A stretch of DNA of 64,000 nt from Petaurus breviceps papuanus. Lineage: Eukaryota; Chordata; Mammalia; Diprotodontia; Petauridae. The notes under the pieces were generated by a model. That model was not told the DNA's origin. It ran no database searches and was given only the letters and a program-made list of their open reading frames with translations. The position numbers were made by a program, and so were the translations under genes. Shown here one piece after another: positions 23,965 through 34,952 of this stretch (position 1 is its first letter; each line of letters opens with the position of its first letter). The DNA is taken from NCBI GenBank assembly GCA_028583685.1, contig JAMXIF010000086.1:19237927-19301926 (forward strand), in the 5' to 3' direction.

Positions 23965-25570
23965 GTCATCTAGCATTTATTAAGAGTCTGTTATGTGCTA
24001 GACACTATTAAGTCCTGAGGATACAAGTCTCTATTGTCAAGGAGCTCACAGTCTAATTGAGGGGGTGAATATATAAACAATTTTGTATATACAAACTGTG
24101 TGTGTGGGTGTATACACATAATGATAAATTGGGAATAATCTCAGAAGGAAGGCACTAAGAGGACTGAGAAAGCTTTCTTGAATAAGGTGGGACATTAGCT
24201 GAGACTTGAGAACCTGGAAAGCTATAAGGGGAGAGGATTTTATAGGTGGGGGACAGCCATTTTTGAGAATGCTGAGTTAAGAGAATGAAGTATGATATTG
24301 GAGGAACAAGGAGGCTAGTGTCATTGGATTGCAAAATATTGAGGAGGGAGTAAGGTGTAAGAAGACTGGAAAGGTAACAAGGGGCTGGGTTATGAAGGCC
24401 TTTAAAAGCCAAATAGATTTTCTGTTTCCTCCTAGAGGTGAAAGGGAGCCATTGGAGTTTACTGAATAGGGAGATTATATGGTCAGATCTGTGTGTTTTG
24501 GAAGACCAATTTTACAGCAGAGTGGAAGGTAGATTGGAGTGGGAAGAACTTTGAAGCAGGGAGACCAACCAGCAAGCTATTGCTATAGCCGAGATTTGAG
24601 GTAATGTGCCTGGGTGGTAGCAATATCAGAGGACAGATGTTTTGAAGGTATTAACAAGATTTGATTGTTTATTAGATATGAGGGGATGAGAGAAAGTGAG
24701 GGATAAAGGTAACACCCAGGTTACTAGTCTGGGTAACTGGGAGGTTGATGGTACCCAGTAATATGAAAGTTCAGAGGAGGAGGAGGAGAGGAGAAATTGG
24801 TAGGGGGGGGGGGATGAGTTAACTTTTTGTGACTTCACTTTTTGTGGATGCTAGGTTTAAGATGTCAATGGGACATATCCAGTTCATGGCAATTGAATAC
24901 TGTTCAGTAGTTCAGGGCTTATAATACAGTAGTGGAAATGGGAATATAAAGAAGGATTTTAAAACATTGAGTGATATTAGAGTTAGAATCAACAGAACTT
25001 GACAGCTTACCGAGTATGGGAAATGAGAATAGTCATTCTGGAGAGGAAATCTCATGTTTGGCAGAAAGGGCAAGGCTAGAGTTATGGATTTAAAAGTCAT
25101 TTGTGTGGAGATGATAGTTGTAACCATGAAGAAAAATAAATGAGATTACTAAGGGGGCAGTTGGAGGATTAGAGGGCCCAAGACAAAACCTGAGGCAACA
25201 TAAACTTTAAAGGATCTGGGAAAGGGGAGACAGAAGAATTCACAAAAGGAGTAGTCTGAGTAGAAGCAGAAGTATCTGGAAGACAGAAGAATAGTCAGTA
25301 GTGTAAGAAACTAGAGAAGAAACATCAAAGAGGATGAGCACTGAGGCTTTTGATTTCATGACATTCAGAAAAAGTTTCAGTGGAGTGATGGGAATGGAGA
25401 ATCAGATTGCAAAAGAGAAAGTGAAGAGGCTTCACATTGTGGGGTAAACTACCTTGTCAGTTAGTTTGATGTTTAAAAAAAAAAATAAGATGGTAGATAG
25501 AAGAGAGATGGAGTAGAAGGGTTTAGCCAAGACCTTTTTTAGGCTTGGGAGAGACTTGGCATATTTTTAA
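23965..25570 (-). repeat. Long L2 relic including part of ORF2
   Basis: Starts with the L2 tail ('agcatttattaagagtctgttatgtgc') and continues through about 1.6 kb of reverse-complement L2 ('ggctgggttatgaaggcctttaaaa', 'agggagccattggagttt', 'gattttgatttcatgac'). Coding capacity is lost. Confidence 0.7.
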
Positions 25571-26232
25571 ACAGATGAGAAATAATAGATTGTTGAAAAG
25601 GAAAGTCCTGAGTATGCATATGCATGAGGAAAAGGAGGCGACTGTTGACCCTAAAGGCCTAGGAATGGGTCAGACCTAGGACACAAGTAATAGAATTAGC
25701 CTTGGGAAGGAAAAGAGGAAGGGCAAATTTATTCAGAGTCACAGGAATCTCAGAAGGGACCTTAGAGAACATCCAAGATGAGAATTCCTTATAACTGAGT
25801 TTATAAATAAGCATCCAGCTTCTGCTTAAAAACCTACAATGAGGGGGACCATACCATCTCCTGAATCAACCCATTCCACTTACGAATAGTTCATTAGAAC
25901 TATTTAAGAAGGTCTTGTTATAGAAAGCCTAAAATTGCTTCTTGCAGCTTCTTCCTCTTTCTCGTTATCTAACCATTCAACCAATTTCAAATCCAACCAA
26001 CTTTAATATTGTCTAACCCATATCTTTTCATCTTGTCCACAAAGATAGCATAAGAGAATTTGTCAAATCCAGGCAAAAATCTAAGGTATCTGTATCTTCA
26101 TCATTTCCCTGAGCTGCCAGTTTTTATTAACTGCTAAAAAAAAAAAATGTGATTAGTATGGCAAGGTTTCTTCTTTTCAGTCACTGCTTCCTTTTCTACA
26201 GGTTTACCAACAATCCCTTTAAATAGCACTAT

Positions 26233-26706
26233 TGTTCAGGGGGAAAAAATTGTTTTAGTGGTTTAGTTTTTCTCCAACAAGCTAGATCTTAAACTTCAAC
26301 TCCTACCTCTTTGCTGGACCCTCCCATAGCTATGCTTGGAAGCCTCCACATCAAAAACTTCTGATTTCTGGTTGATTGGTGCCCAAATACCTGCAAAGTT
26401 GAGGGGAGAAAACAAATCAGATCTGCCGAAGGATGTATGTAACCTTTTGTAGTATGACTTTGAAGCGTTCAGTCCTTCCTAAGTGTAGGAGATCAGCCCA
26501 TACCCTTGTTTGGAAGTGCCAGACCCTGTGGAGAGTTAATGGGCTACCTTGTTATTGTTGCCCTGCCTTTCCCCTCTCCCTTCCCTAATATCTCTCCATT
26601 TTAGCCCCTGGCCTAATAAAGGGGCTTATTACTTTTCAGTATTGACTGACTCATCTTATTCTTCTACAAACCTCTCAATACTCTCAGCAAAATCCAGCAA
26701 ATGTGT
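26233..26706 (+). mobile_element. Probable solo LTR or LTR fragment (fossil)
   Basis: Inserted between neighbouring CR1 words. It carries a U3-like stretch, an AATAAA (about 26615) followed within about 30 bp by a T-rich R/U5-like segment. Ends and target duplication could not be fixed. Old fossil with no coding part. Confidence 0.4.
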
Positions 26707-26923
26707 ATTTGAATTTTGCTAGAAGTTGTAGTCTGGGCTATAGTTTATAGGCTTCTTTATTCCCTTTTTGAAAAAGGATGACAAATAATATTTTCCATTT
26801 TTCAGTCTGAGATCTCTCACATTCTCCATAGTTTTTCAGAGATCATTGATAATAACTCACATCTGCCAGTTTTTGTTTTGTTGTTGTTTCGGTGACCCAG
26901 GGAATCTAGTTCAGTCAGGTATG

Positions 26924-27461
26924 TGTAGCAGCAAGCACCCCAAGCGTGCTCAGGGTGGCTGCCCATACAGGTTCTTGGATCTGCTTTGTTAAAGGAAAGC
27001 AACTCAAAATGGGTTAACAAGCTTACTTTAATCAGTCAGACATATATCGTTTACCTTGTTCAGGAGAAAAGGTCAGCACCCCGAACTTCAAAGTATACAG
27101 GCAGAATTATCAAGACAGAAACAGATCAAGTAGACAGATTTCCAAACTGTCCAACCATTACATCCATACCCAGTCAACATCTGGGTTTCCACATCTGGGT
27201 TTTTCAAAGCCGGGGGGGCCCTGGACAATGGCTTCCCAGCATACAGATCAAATCACAGAACACTTCTCAAAGTTAGCCCCCAAAACAAAGCTGCACATCA
27301 GGGCTTATATAGCCTTCTCCTGGCTCAGAGAATGTAACAACCTTTTGGACCCACTGGCCAATCAAAAAGTATCTACTGAAAAACAAGCCTCCCACCCCAG
27401 GCTTCAGGTGCACTTTAGCCTAGGGGCAGGGAAGATCTTCCAAATTTGCATTCCCATTACA
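26924..27461 (-). mobile_element. Solo LTR (fossil) with 5-bp TSD
   Basis: A 538-bp unit starting TGTAGCAGC and ending CCCATTACA, flanked by GTATG at 26919-26923 and 27462-27466. On the - strand a TATA motif (GGCTATATAAGCCC) precedes an ATTAAA polyadenylation signal by a fitting distance, so the element reads right to left. No internal region remains, so the provirus was lost by LTR-LTR recombination. It sits inside the older CR1 relic. Confidence 0.8.
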
Positions 27462-28587
27462 GTATGGTATCTAGGGCAGCAAGGTACTCCATTACTTTCT
27501 TCTTTCTTGGGCGGGATTTCCAGTCAAAGTTAACTAATTTTGTTCCGATGCAATTCAGGATGTTGCCAGAGAAACCTAAAGTAAAATAAAGGTTTACAAG
27601 TTCCATTTTTTTTAATGTTGTCTGTTATTGTCCCATCCATCCCATAGTTGATTCTTCTTTCCCCAGATTGTAGGTTGGGTTTTTCTTTAATCCCTTTTGT
27701 TGTTTTTTAGCTTCATTTGCCAGTTTTATCTCATTCCACAGTTTAGCTCACCTGATAGTATTCTTACGTTTTTGTATTCTTCTGTTACCTGCCCTTGTTT
27801 CCGTCTTTCACAGTGTCTTTAAAACTTCAAATTAGTTGGTAAGTTCCTTGTGCATTTTCACATTAATCTTTTCAAACAGCTCCCCTTTTTCTTCCTCACC
27901 AGAATTATTTCTTTATGCTTTCAGAATTTCATTCTTAAAAGTTTCTTATCCCTGCTGACTATAGAATTTTATTCCATGGGATCCCACTTAACCCTTTTTT
28001 CTTGAACTCTTTCAAATCTACTTTCTTAAAATCGAGAGTATATGTCATACTCTTTCCAGAAGTTTTCCTTTGTTATTCTATTGCATGTTCTCAGTTAGGG
28101 ACTGATTTCCCCATCATTTCTATTTAAATAACCATTTCATCCCTTTTGTTGAGAATCAGGGACAGCATTAGAGTTTACCTTGTTGGGTTTTCCATCTTTT
28201 GAAGGATGATGTTATCACTAATACAAGCCAGTGTATTACTAGCTGTAGTACATCTGGCAAAGAGAAAGGGAGCTTCAATAGATTTTTCAATAGTTGAAGT
28301 TTCCCAGAACTACCATAGCTATTGTGACCTGTTTGTTACTGAATTACTTTTCTGTTGAGTTGTTCTGTATTGCAATCTTATGTCAAAATGTATTACAAAC
28401 CAGATTAACCTCCTCTCCAGTTTGATTTCTTTACATGAGTACATCTTCTTAATATACAGTAGTATTCAGTATACCTTAAATCACTGACCTGCTCTGTTTG
28501 TTTTCAGTAATGTAACTATCAGGGTCATATTTTTCTAGTTGTGGGTCCCATCTGCCAAGTCCCAGTGACATATATAAAGTTAAAATT

Positions 28588-29800
28588 CAACTCTGCACTG
28601 TTTTCCTCCCTTGAGTCCATTACCCCATATCATTTCACAAATTGAGCCATGCCAAGCCTTAACCTTAGATCACTCCAACGTCTGCTACTTTTGTTCCTAT
28701 TCATGTGTTGCCAAAATGGAGAAAATCAAGCAATTGTTCAGATTGGATCCACTACAAATTAATGTTATATAAACTCAACTGGGCCTTTACTGCTGCTGGA
28801 CAATCCTACTATATTTCTCTCCTCAGTTCACTCTCCTACTTTGTACAGCAGGTCTTCCAAACTTTTTCATCCCTCCTCAAGCCTATCATGGCTCCCCTCC
28901 TGCCCCCAGTCTCTTATCTGAGAAACTTGCCTCATATTTTACAGAAAAAATGGGATCATTCATGGTGATCTTTTTTGTCTCCCCTCTTCCTCATCTGATG
29001 TCACTTATATGTCACCTGCCCCTGTCTTCTCTTTCACCCTGTCTCAAATGATGAGTTGTCCGTACTTACCAAGTCTAACCCCTCCACCAGCTCAAGCAGT
29101 ACCATTTCATTCCATCTCCTTCAAGAGATTTCCCCTTCTGTCATCCCTACTCTCACCAACTTTCAATCTTTCTCTGTATACTGGCTCTTTCCCTATTGCC
29201 TACAAACATGCCAGTGTTTCCTTCATTCTGAAAAAACACTTACTTGAACCTTCCATATCTCTTCTAACTGTCATTCTATATTTCATCTGCCCTTTGTTAT
29301 TTACATTATCTCTTCTTATTGTCTTCTTAACCCTTTATAATTTAGCTTCTAACCTCATCCTTCCATTCAAATTGCCCTCCCCGAATTTACCAGTGATTTC
29401 TTAATTGCCAAATCCAGTGTTCTTTCCTCAATCCTCATCCTTTTTGACCTTTCTACTGTCTTTGACATTGTTAATCACTCTCTTCTTCTTGATACTCCCT
29501 TTTCTCTATGTATTTGGGACATTCCTCTCCCCTGGAGAACCTCCTACCTATCTGACTACTACTCACTGTTTTCCAGAGCTGCATCCAGGTCACACCCTCT
29601 AACCACAAGTGTCCAAGAATGTTCTTTCCTGGTTCCTCTTCTTACTGCTTCCCTTGTGATCTCATCAGCTCCCATGGATTTAGTTAAATGCTGATGATTC
29701 TTAAATCTACCTATCCCTCCCCAGCCTATCTCCTGACCTTTAATCTTTCATATCCATCTGCCTTTCAAACACCTTGAACTGGGTGTCCATTAATCATTTT
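28588..29800 (+). mobile_element. L2 ORF2 (reverse transcriptase) relic
   Basis: Follows L2 through 'ggagaaaatcaagcaattgttcagattgg' to the RT region, where the + strand encodes a decayed LFDLSTVFDIVNHSLLLDT-type motif followed by 'gagaacctcctacctatctgac'. Open frames of up to 131 codons here are L2 remnants, not host genes. 5' and 3' ends are missing. Confidence 0.75.
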
Positions 29801-29879
29801 TTTAAGCAAAACTTTGATTAATTTTTTAAAAATTTATTTCACTAAATGTTTTCCAATAAAATTGAGAGTTTAAGCATTC

Positions 29880-30050
29880 TTTTTTTTTTTTTTAAAGCAA
29901 TTGGGGTTAAGTAACTTGCTCAAGGTTACACGGCCAGTTATTTCTGGGTGTGGTGCTAAGTATCAAGAGCCCGGATTCGATCCCAGGTCATCCCAGGTCA
30001 TCCCTACTCTGGGGCCGGTGCTCTTACTCACTGAGCCACCTGGCCACCCC
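29880..30050 (-). mobile_element. tRNA-derived SINE in L1 relic
   Basis: T-run, then 'ggttaagtaacttgctcaaggttacacggccag' and the reversed head 'gagccacctggccacccc'. Perfect duplications TTAAGCATTC at 29870-29879 and 30051-30060. A short internal duplication 'atcccaggtc' occurs near 29980. Confidence 0.9.
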
Positions 30051-30295
30051 TTAAGCATTCGTTTTGAAAATTTTTGAGTTCCAAATTCTCTCCTTCCCTT
30101 CCATCCCTCCCCCACACCTTGAGAAGGTAAAGATTATGTTGTCAATTATACATGTGAAGTCATACAGAACATATTTCCATATAAGCCATGTTGCAAAAGA
30201 AAACCAAAAAAAGCCCAAGAAAAATTAAAGTGGAAAAAACGATATCCTTCAATCTGTACTCAGAGTTTATCAATTTTCTCTTTGAAAGTAGATAG

Positions 30296-30459
30296 CATTG
30301 GGGTGGCCAGGTAGCACAGCGAGTAAGAGCACCGGCTCCAGTGTTGAGAAGACCTGGAGATCGAATCCCAGGCTCAGACACTGAGCACCACACCCAGAAA
30401 TAACTGGCCGTGTAACCTTGAGCAAGTTACTTAACCCCGATTGCTTAAAAAAAAAAAAA
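30296..30459 (+). mobile_element. tRNA-derived SINE in the same L1 relic, opposite orientation
   Basis: 'ggggtggccaggtagcacagcgag' head and an A13 tail. Perfect 12-bp duplications GAAAGTAGATAG at 30284-30295 and 30460-30471. Confidence 0.9.
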
Positions 30460-30527
30460 GAAAGTAGATAGTAAGACTTAGCAACTCTGATTCAAAAAGA
30501 CTCACGATGAAAAATGCTAACACCTTC

Positions 30528-31250
30528 TACAAATACCACAGCCCTCCCTCACTTAAATACAATACACTTGCATGTCATGGCATCACCTCCCTGATGTTGA
30601 GGTTGTCTTGGAGAATGAAGGACAAATAGCAACTTCTGTGAGTAGAAAAGGAGCTGCCCACTGGACACCAAACTTCTAGGTGGGCAAAATTCCTTCCTTC
30701 TGTCTGTCCAGTCTTGTCCAGTTCTGTCCCTTCCCTGCCCAAAGAGAATGTAAATTTTAATCTCTGAAACTTATTTTTTGTTTGTTTTGGTTTTTTCTTT
30801 TAAAGACCAGCCTTAATTCCAAATCACTCTGGTCTCTGACCAAGCCCTGTCACTGTTTGGGCCCTGATTGGCTTGGAATGAATGTAAATAACAATTGTTT
30901 TTGTTTAACCAGAAATCCTGAGAGTCTTCTCCTCTCAGATCTTTTTCTTAAAAGAGGTCATTCTTTGCCTCACTTTTTGTTATTAAGCCTTAATCACTGA
31001 ATGGCCACTGCCTCTAGCCAAACTGAGACCTGTTAAAGACCTTACCTTGAAAAGGCCAAGGTCCCCTACAGCATCCTGGGCTGTCTCCCCTTGTCCTGAT
31101 CCATATCTGGCTACTGGATCCAGATGGCTCCAGAGGAGAAAGTGAGACTGGTGACTTTGCATAGCCCTTCCTCACTTAAATCCAATTCTTTTGCATGACC
31201 TCCCTGATGTTATGGTCCTCTTTGAGAACAAAGGACAAACAGCAGCAACA
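30528..31250 (+). repeat. Marsupial repeat block with two copies of the same 3' end
   Basis: 'ccctccctcacttaaatacaat...gaaggacaaatagcaac' (30528-30632) and 'cccttcctcacttaaatccaat...aaaggacaaacagcagcaac' (31159-31250) are direct repeats ending in CAA-rich tails, typical of an RTE-dependent marsupial SINE. The 530 bp between them belong to the longer second copy. Confidence 0.6.
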
Positions 31251-31624
31251 TACACTATTACAATCATATCCCAATTGATGGAATCCCCTCAATTTCCAGT
31301 TCTTTGCTACCATAAAAAGGACTAATAATGTTTTTGTATAAATAAGTCCTTTTCTTTGATCTCTTTGGGATTGCTGGGTCAAAAGGTTTGTGCAATTTTA
31401 TAGCCCTTTGCTCACAGTTCTAAATTGTTCTCTGGAATGATTATATCAGTTCACAATTCCAGCAACAGTGCATCAGTATTCCTATTTTTCCCTCCAACAT
31501 TTGCTGTTTTCATTTTATATACTATTAATCTCTCTGATAGGTGTGTGGTTTTAATTTGCATTTCTTTCTCTTAAAACCAAATTCTTTGTTTTTCCCCCTA
31601 AATTCTCTTCCTGCTCCTCCTCTC

Positions 31625-31950
31625 CTTCCCTTCCTTATTACTGTAGTGGACACACCTCAGGCTCACAACCTAGATGTTATCCTGTACTCTTAATTCTCTC
31701 TCACTCTTCTATCCTCCCAGTATTAATCTCTTGCCAAAACCGGTTGGTTCCATCTTTGCAGTATATCTCAAATATTCCCCTTTCTTTTCTGACACTGCCA
31801 ACATCCTGGTACAGACTCTTAACACCTCATACCTGGAGAATATTACAATAGCATGGTCTGCCTGCCTAAAGTCTTTCTCTATTCTAATCCATCCTCCATT
31901 CATTCACAAAAGTGATTTTCTAAAAGTGTGGGTTTGACCATATGAGGCTT
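31625..31950 (+). repeat. L2 3' region relic
   Basis: 'ctcaggctcacaacctagatgttatcctg' to 'aagtgattttctaaaagtgtgg' follows + strand L2. Confidence 0.65.
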
Positions 31951-32039
31951 TTATGTTCATATTTATTGTTACCTATATTTTGGTCATTGTGATATATCTT
32001 ATAATGGATATTCATTTGCCTTTCACTAAGAGGCAAATT

Positions 32040-32600
32040 TCAGTTTGTCAGTCAACAAATATTTATTAAACATGTACAAGATGCCAAGCACTTGATAAGC
32101 ATAGGAATACAAAAAGACAAAAGACAGTGTGTGTATATGAATATGTATGTGTATGTGTATGTGTATATGTGCCTGTTCTGTTATCCATACTTGTGTACTG
32201 AGTTTTGAGCAAGAATATGATTCAGTTCAGTTAAGCACTCATTATAGTCAAGACACTGCTTGCTGTACTGGAAATAAAAAGATAAAATTAAGTAATTCTT
32301 TTCCCTAAAGAGCTTACATTTGAGGGATGGAGGGGTTTGGGAGGAATACAATACCAAAGTTTATAAATAAATGCAAATTTTATGGAAAGTAATACAAGAT
32401 AATTTCAAAAGGGGAGCATATTAATGAATGGTAGAGAAATTGGGGGGAAAAAACTGTAGAGAGAAGTCAGTCAGTCAGCAAGCATTTATTAAACACTAAC
32501 AATGTGCCAGGCATTCTGTTAAAAAGGCAGAAATAATCTCAGCTTTCAAGGAGTTTTCATTCCGATCCAATGGTATTGATAATAAAGAGTGTGTCCAGAG
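32040..32600 (-). repeat. L2 3'-end relics and TGTATG microsatellite
   Basis: Three L2 3' ends in reverse complement at 32045, 32225 and 32470 ('catttattaaacactaacaatgtgccaggcatt'). A (TGTATG)n-like tract is at about 32131-32170. Confidence 0.6.
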
Positions 32601-33480
32601 AAAGAGTCTGTAAGTTGAAATGTGGGGAGCAAAGACTATTCAAATTCTACTACTACAACTTTAAAGTATCTGATGTATGAGAGGAAATGTTTCCAGTAAG
32701 GGAAAGAGGGGCAAGGAAAGTATCATCCTGTCGTCAGGAGTGAGCCAGGTTTCATTGATTGCCAGGAGATGGAAGGAGTGGGAAAGGAAGAGGTTTAAGA
32801 TGAAAGGATATTTGTTAAGAGACCAGGGCATTATGGAATAGGTAGGCAGATCTAGAAGGAGATGTGGAGGGAGGGGGTTGAGGGAAATAAGAGTAAGGAA
32901 TCAGGCAGTTAAGGATGGGGAATGGGATTCACAGTCATTGTCATGGAGAGAATATAAGGGAAGGGAGTTAGGTTAACCATTATAGAATGAGTACAGGCAG
33001 AGTATTTAGTGGTGGAAAGAGAGATTTGTTCAGGGAAGGAGATGATTAGACTTTTCAGGGTTCTTCCTGGCAGATAGTACTTAGTCTCATAGCAGGTAGG
33101 AGTAGGTGGAGGGATGGTCTGGAAATTCAGGGGCCTTCTCAGTAAGTAGCATGGAAATGTGGGCATGGTATTGGGTACTGGGGGGCTGTTAAAAACTGGA
33201 ATGTGGTAGTATCTTATCTCTGAAGCCTAGGGTGTACTGGGTCCTGGAGAACGGCTTATTGATACAGGAGAGAGGTAGACCCCACTAGGGGGCAGGAGTT
33301 TTAGGGCTTTGGGAGATAGGGAGTGTCTGGAGAAGGTCCTAGGGGACAACAGAAGAGAAAGTTGATATCTTGCTGGGAATCAGTATTCCATCTTTGCCTT
33401 CCATGTCAGTAACTATCATTCTTCAAGGTCTTCACTTGGAATGTGTTTCATGGTGCCTAGGGCACATAGCAGGTGCTAAA
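32601..33480. other. Intronic DNA, purine-rich, unassigned
   Basis: No gene or clear repeat family. Contains the CTCF-like motif described separately. Confidence 0.45.
33282..33295 (+). promoter_or_regulatory. Candidate CTCF binding site
   Basis: CCACTAGGGGGCAG fits every position of the CTCF core consensus CCASYAGRKGGCRS. It lies in unassigned intron about 1.1 kb left of JMY exon B. Binding is not shown by sequence alone; on the + strand the motif is in forward orientation. Confidence 0.5.
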
Positions 33481-33488
33481 TAAATGAC

Positions 33489-33672
33489 TTTTTTTTTGGA
33501 GGGGCAGTTGGGGTTAATGAAATGACTTTTTTTTTGGAGGGGCAGTTGGGGTTAAGTGACTTGCCCAAAGTCACATGGCTAGTTAAGTGTTAAGTGTCTG
33601 AGGCCACATTTGAACTCAGGTCCTCCTGACTCCAGGGCCAGTACTCTATTCACTGCGCCACCTAGCCACCCC
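33489..33672 (-). mobile_element. tRNA-derived SINE with duplicated end
   Basis: Reversed SINE ending 'cgccacctagccacccc', flanked by AATAAATGAC duplications (about 33478 and 33673). The tail-proximal end plus part of the flank is repeated in tandem (33482-33557, 38-bp unit). Confidence 0.85.
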
Positions 33673-34360
33673 AATAAATGACTTTTTAATAGAACTAACC
33701 ATCAAGCCTTTCAACTAGCTATATGTACCATATCTCTTTGAACCTTCCTTGACAGCCATGTACTTACTCTTTTTTTCCCATTGTACTTTTATTCATATTT
33801 TAACTCTTGCATAGAATGTTCCCTCCTTTGTACTTACTTGAATCCTATGCCCTGTCTTAATTCCTGCTTTCCTTGTAGCACTTCACCCGATTACTCTAGC
33901 CCAATGCTCTTTTTGTGAATTTTTTTAATACTTGTCTGTATCTGACCATTGACAGTCCGTCTTGTCTTGTTTTTGTGAATAACTCTGTAATGGATTTTAT
34001 GTTTTATCAAAATCTGTTTTCTCCAAAACTAGAATTAAATTATATCTGATAGCGATATGAAATAGGTTTCTCCATCATGTACTTTTGGAGGAAAAGGTAA
34101 TATGCTTTTTTCTTTAACTCATAATACAGTTAACATTTTAAATAATATTTTTTAAGCTTTTTACTTGGACTTGGACAAGTTCTTAGCTACATTTGCAGGT
34201 GGTCAGGTCAATATGTTGGTTAGGATGGTTTTTATACATAAAAGCCCTCTATCCTATTTTTTATTAAATAATCATTATGTTTCATATTAAATGCTTACGA
34301 GTTATCAAAGGGGGAAGTGTGAATATAAGATTCTAAACTGCTATTTGTTTTTCTCCAAAG
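33673..34360. other. Intron upstream of JMY exon B
   Basis: Nothing recognised apart from the exon acceptor. 33700-33990 has pyrimidine-rich L2-like wording, not secure. Confidence 0.4.
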
Positions 34361-34511
34361 ATTTCTATGGAGAATGATTATCTGGGGCCCCGTAGAATTG
34401 AAAGTCTCCAAAAAGAAGATGCAGATTGGCAACGCAAAGCCCACATGGCTGTGTTATCCATTCAAGATCTCACTGTCAAGTATTTTGAAATAACAGCTAA
34501 GGCGCAAAAAG
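34361..34511 (+). CDS. JMY: JMY internal coding exon B
   Basis: The exon encodes ISMENDYLGPRRIESLQKEDA... to ...KYFEITAKAQK and continues the JMY reading frame of the exon 16.5 kb upstream. It is flanked by the acceptor ttttctccaaag and the strong donor aaaaag|gtaagt. Its 151 nt leave phase 1, so the last g joins the following exon to make an Ala codon. The peptide is the helical stretch leading into the JMY coiled coil, a region implicated in folding and partner binding rather than actin contact. No in-frame stop or indel is seen and conservation with placental JMY is near complete, so the gene appears functional. Confidence 0.95.
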
Positions 34512-34814
34512 GTAAGTTGCAGAGTAAAATTGTGCTTAAATTATTTCTAAACAAAGATTTTTCTCTTTCATAGTGCTATACATAAAAAGTTATGTAAATC
34601 TATAGTATCTTCTCCAAAGCTCTAAGACATTCAATTCAATTTTCTCTGCTTTGAGGCTTATTTCTCATATAATAATCTTGTTACCTAGAATTCAAACACC
34701 TAGCTCTGAATAGAATTCTATAGAATTTGAGGCTGTTTTAAGTAAAGGAATTAATAATGTTAGTACTTTTCAAAAATACCAATATCTTTTTCTTTGTACC
34801 ACCAGTGCTTAGAT

Positions 34815-34947
34815 TTTCTTTCAAGTCAGCAGTCATTTATTAACAAGTATTAATATAAAAAACACTATACTAGGGACTAGTGATTTAAAAACAGAACTAA
34901 ATTGTACCTGTCCTTGAGAAGTATTATGTTCTTTGGGAGAAGGATGT
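34815..34947 (-). repeat. L2 relic at left flank of solo LTR
   Basis: 'gcagtcatttattaacaagtatt' to 'ctgtccttgagaagtattatg' is reverse-complement L2. Confidence 0.5.
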
Positions 34948-34952
34948 ACCAT

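Larger units (their letters stand above)
25735..28585 (-). mobile_element. CR1/L3-like LINE relic, interrupted by two LTR insertions
   Basis: The + strand is the reverse complement of a CR1-clade RT region: 'gaatttgtcaaatccaggcaaaaatctaaggtat', 'gagctgccagttt', 'tgattagtatggcaagg', 'atcattgataataactcacatctgccag', the last encoding a decayed ELADV-like RT segment on the - strand. Sequence collinear with CR1 resumes on both sides of inserts at about 26233-26706 and 26924-27461. Ancient, no open frame. Confidence 0.6.
29803..31570 (-). mobile_element. L1 3' half relic split by younger insertions
   Basis: Reverse-complement L1 tail at 29803-30300 and again at 31245-31570 ('cccaattgatggaatcccctcaat', 'ggattgctgggtcaaaag', 'ttctctggaatgattatatcagttcacaattcc'). 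It is interrupted by two SINEs and by a repeat block at 30528-31250. Confidence 0.65.

Noticed and set aside
29009-29404. 131-codon hydrophobic frame
   Set aside because: It is L2 sequence in a pyrimidine-rich strand, not a membrane protein gene.
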